This document shows, piece by piece, positions 62,061 to 64,000 of a stretch of 64,000 nt of DNA. The position numbers and the translations under genes are program-made. The notes below the pieces were generated by a model. It worked only from the letters and a program-made list of their open reading frames with translations, was not told where the DNA came from and did not search any database. This DNA comes from JAGQOZ01 sp041399205 (GTDB lineage: Bacteria; Planctomycetota; Planctomycetia; Pirellulales; Pirellulaceae): positions 310,001 to 374,000 of the forward strand of contig JAWKTK010000004.1 in NCBI GenBank assembly GCA_041399205.1. Direction: 5' to 3'. Position 1 is the stretch's first letter. Each line of letters starts with the position of its first letter.

Positions 62061-62595
62061 AGATGTGTTGATTACCGGAGCCGGCCCGATTGGTTTAATG
62101 GCCTGTGCCGTGGTTCGCCACGCGGGAGCTCGATATGTGGTGGTCACCGACGTGAATCCGTATCGTTTGGAATTAGCCAAACAGATGGGTGCCACGTTGG
62201 CGGTGGATGTGCGAACGGAAAATCTGGCCGATGTGCAGAAGAAGCTGGATATGCACGAAGGGTTTGACGTGGGCTTGGAGATGTCTGGTAACGCGGCCGC
62301 GTTTCAGTCGATGTTGGACAATATGTGCCACGGTGGCAAAATTGCCATGTTGGGAATTCCGCCCGAACCGATTGCCATTGATTGGAATACCGTGGTCTTC
62401 AACATGTTGACAATCAAAGGAATCTACGGACGTGAAATGTATGAAACGTGGTACAAGATGACGGTGATGTTGCAGAGCGGCCTGGATATTCAGCCGGTGA
62501 TCACGCATCGATATCATTGCACCGAATTTGAAAAAGGCTTTGAAGTCATGAAGTCGGGTGATTCGGGCAAAGTGATTTTGGATTGGAAAATGTAA
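61960..62595 (+). CDS. tdh: L-threonine 3-dehydrogenase, C-terminal part (frame interrupted)
   Basis: NAD-binding and C-terminal half of the same enzyme. Family sequence starts at DVASIFDPFGNAVHTALSF and goes on with LITGAGPIGLMA (Rossmann GxGxxG), VVTDVNPYRLELAKQMG (NAD-specific Asp), GLEMSGNAAAF, GGKIAMLGIPP, IKGIYGREMYETWYKM and the end KSGDSGKVILDWKM, all very close to Tdh of Proteobacteria. The ATG at 61960 is in the overlap and not a genuine start. 82 bp downstream lies kbl, the next enzyme of the pathway, so the operon is tdh-kbl. Confidence 0.85.
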   Translation: MCGITHDIDRDVASIFDPFGNAVHTALSFPVLGEDVLITGAGPIGLMACAVVRHAGARYVVVTDVNPYRLELAKQMGATLAVDVRTENLADVQKKLDMHEGFDVGLEMSGNAAAFQSMLDNMCHGGKIAMLGIPPEPIAIDWNTVVFNMLTIKGIYGREMYETWYKMTVMLQSGLDIQPVITHRYHCTEFEKGFEVMKSGDSGKVILDWKM

Positions 62596-62677
62596 TTCGG
62601 TGGCAACTACAAATCGCCGCACGCGGTCAGCGGTGCTGGTTATTCGCGACAACGTTTAGGAACGGGGAAGTAGATCC

Positions 62678-63859
62678 ATGGACAATGCAATTTTGGAAAC
62701 CATTCGCACTTCGCTGGAGTCGATCAAAGCGGATGGGCTGTTCAAAAGCGAACGCGTCATTACATCGCCACAAGAAAATCACATTACGGTCAATTCGGGC
62801 GACGAAGTGATCAACTTCTGCGCGAACAATTATCTGGGCCTTTCCAATCATCCCGAAATTGTGGCCGCCGCTCATCAAGCACTTGATGACTGGGGTTACG
62901 GCCCGTCGTCCGTTCGCTTTATTTGCGGGACGCAATCGATCCACAAGCAACTGGAAGACAAACTGACCGAATTCCTGGGAACCGAAGACACCATTTTGTA
63001 TCCATCGTGCTTTGACGCGAATGGCGGTCTGTTTGAAACCTTGTTGGGACCAGAAGACGCGGTGATATCAGACCAGCTGAATCACGCCAGTATCATTGAC
63101 GGCGTGCGGTTGTGCAAAGCCAAGCGTTTTCGATACGCCAACAATGATATGGCGGATCTGGAGCAGCAGTTAAAAGACGCCGATGCTCAGGGAGTTCGTT
63201 TCAAACTGATTACCACGGACGGCGTCTTTTCTATGGACGGCTATATTGCCAAGCTAGATCAGGTTTGCGAACTGGCAGACAAGTACGGCGCGATTGTCCA
63301 TTTTGATGACTGCCACGCCACGGGATTTATGGGGAAAACGGGGCGAGGTACACATGAACATTGTGGCGTGCTGGGCCGAATTGACTTGACCACCGGCACG
63401 TTGGGCAAGGCCATGGGAGGTGCCAGCGGTGGTTACACCAGTGGCCGGAAGGAATTCATTGATTTGCTCAGACAACGTTCTCGGCCCTATCTGTTTTCCA
63501 ATTCGGTAGCGCCTCCCATTGTGGGTGCTTCGCTGAAAGCGATTGAGATTGTCAGTCGTTCGACGGAATTGCGAGACCGTTTGATGGCCAATACGCAGTT
63601 CTTTCGCCATGCGATGAAGGAGGCCGGGTTCGACATTCTGGAGGGCGAACATCCCATCGTGCCCGTGATGCTATATGACGCCAAACTAGCCGCGAACATG
63701 GCCGATCGATTGTTGGCCAAGGGGATTTACGTTGTCGGATTTTCTTACCCCGTGGTTCCCGAGGGGAAAGCTAGAATTCGAACGCAGATTTCTGCCGCGC
63801 ATACGCAAGACGATTTGGAAAAAGCGGTCGCCGCGTTTCAAGAAGTGCGAACCGGTTGA
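62678..63859 (+). CDS. kbl: 2-amino-3-ketobutyrate CoA ligase (glycine C-acetyltransferase)
   Basis: PLP enzyme that cleaves 2-amino-3-ketobutyrate with CoA to glycine and acetyl-CoA, the second step of threonine catabolism. 393 residues, family length. Seen: NNYLGLSNHPEI (50-61), GYGPSSVRFICGTQSIHKQL, YPSCFDANGG, the PLP-contacting DDCHATGFMG (210-219), Schiff-base lysine K244 in TLGKAMGGASGGY (same number as in E. coli), and the C-terminal RIRTQISAAHT. Alternative alpha-oxoamine synthases (KAS, BioF) are excluded by the tdh neighbour and by closeness to Kbl. Intact, unlike tdh in front of it. Confidence 0.96.
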   Translation: MDNAILETIRTSLESIKADGLFKSERVITSPQENHITVNSGDEVINFCANNYLGLSNHPEIVAAAHQALDDWGYGPSSVRFICGTQSIHKQLEDKLTEFLGTEDTILYPSCFDANGGLFETLLGPEDAVISDQLNHASIIDGVRLCKAKRFRYANNDMADLEQQLKDADAQGVRFKLITTDGVFSMDGYIAKLDQVCELADKYGAIVHFDDCHATGFMGKTGRGTHEHCGVLGRIDLTTGTLGKAMGGASGGYTSGRKEFIDLLRQRSRPYLFSNSVAPPIVGASLKAIEIVSRSTELRDRLMANTQFFRHAMKEAGFDILEGEHPIVPVMLYDAKLAANMADRLLAKGIYVVGFSYPVVPEGKARIRTQISAAHTQDDLEKAVAAFQEVRTG

Positions 63860-63874
63860 TGCGAATCTTGGTAC

Positions 63875-63914
63875 TCATCACGCTCCGTCGTGATGAACGA
63901 TCGCAGTCGCGATC
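63875..63914 (+). terminator. two adjacent hairpins after kbl
   Basis: TCATCACG-ctccgt-CGTGATGA (63875-63896) and GATCGC-agtc-GCGATC (63899-63914). There is no T-tract, so they may be a factor-dependent transcript end or REP-like palindromes. No gene is visible from here to the end of the window. Confidence 0.4.
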
Positions 63915-64000
63915 CCGCGCATCTTATCCTGCCACAGTTGATGCGCTGTTTAGCCAGCAACGGCCAATTGCGTCATGCGAGTTGCTTGAGAGGCAGTGTG

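Overview
The window looks like a chromosomal segment of a planctomycete, most likely a Pirellulaceae/Pirellulales-type organism. The evidence is family content: a DUF1592-type cytochrome-like protein in tandem with a Tat-exported DUF1552 protein, a remnant ending in the FG-GAP plus dockerin-like tail typical of Rhodopirellula-like genomes, an N-terminal LEPR-XLL-type motif on a giant protein, many secreted hypothetical proteins, and abundant short palindromic repeats between genes. No rRNA, tRNA, CRISPR array, phage module or transposase was found.

Layout, left to right. 1-5.0 kb: exported alpha/beta hydrolase, a small protein with a very strong Shine-Dalgarno, an FlgM-like anti-sigma factor with a clean terminator, and a Fur-family regulator. 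5.1-9.3 kb: a two-gene sugar-activation unit, a GalU-like nucleotidyltransferase with a degenerate signature followed by a 1112-aa fusion of a fucokinase-like GHMP kinase with a UDPGP-type pyrophosphorylase. 9.3-11.6 kb: gene-poor, AT-richer, repeat-bearing stretch. 11.6-12.7 kb: outer-membrane beta-barrel protein. 13.0-40.5 kb (minus strand): one giant gene, at present split into two overlapping ORFs by a single frameshift near 23951. Corrected, it encodes about 9185 residues: LEPR-XLL-like N-terminus, very long beta-repeat regions, Calx-beta-like modules, a long RTX-like Ca-binding region and a seven-repeat FG-GAP-like C-terminal propeller. 41.1-49.1 kb: secreted unknown protein, DapA-family lyase/aldolase and pyrimidine-nucleoside phosphorylase (both minus), a secreted propeller protein whose 3' end is duplicated in a 32-bp repeat array, and a lipoprotein with LEA/apolipoprotein-like repeats. 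49.5-55.3 kb: xseA-xseB-ispA-dxs-nadK on the plus strand (exonuclease VII, isoprenoid precursor synthesis, NAD kinase). 55.3-57.4 kb: REP-like hairpins, a secreted DUF6263-like protein, a four-helix-bundle gene bracketed by inverted arrays of a 14-bp repeat, and a dockerin-type gene remnant. 57.4-61.3 kb: DUF1592-DUF1552 operon (minus). 61.6-63.9 kb: tdh-kbl threonine catabolism operon.

The genes form several functional groups. tdh-kbl converts threonine to glycine and acetyl-CoA. ispA-dxs supply isoprenoid precursors next to exonuclease VII. deoA with a DapA-like lyase may serve nucleoside or sugar-acid catabolism. The nucleotidyltransferase/kinase pair probably makes an activated sugar for surface glycans. 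The giant protein, OMP, hydrolase, lipoprotein and DUF1592/1552 pair belong to the cell envelope or exported fraction.

Four conserved genes (giant gene, nadK, the DUF1592 gene, tdh) each carry one frameshift of the same phase (one base extra or two missing). All four have well-conserved protein on both sides of the break, so either the assembly carries indel errors or several genes are freshly broken. This should be settled before any of them is called a pseudogene.
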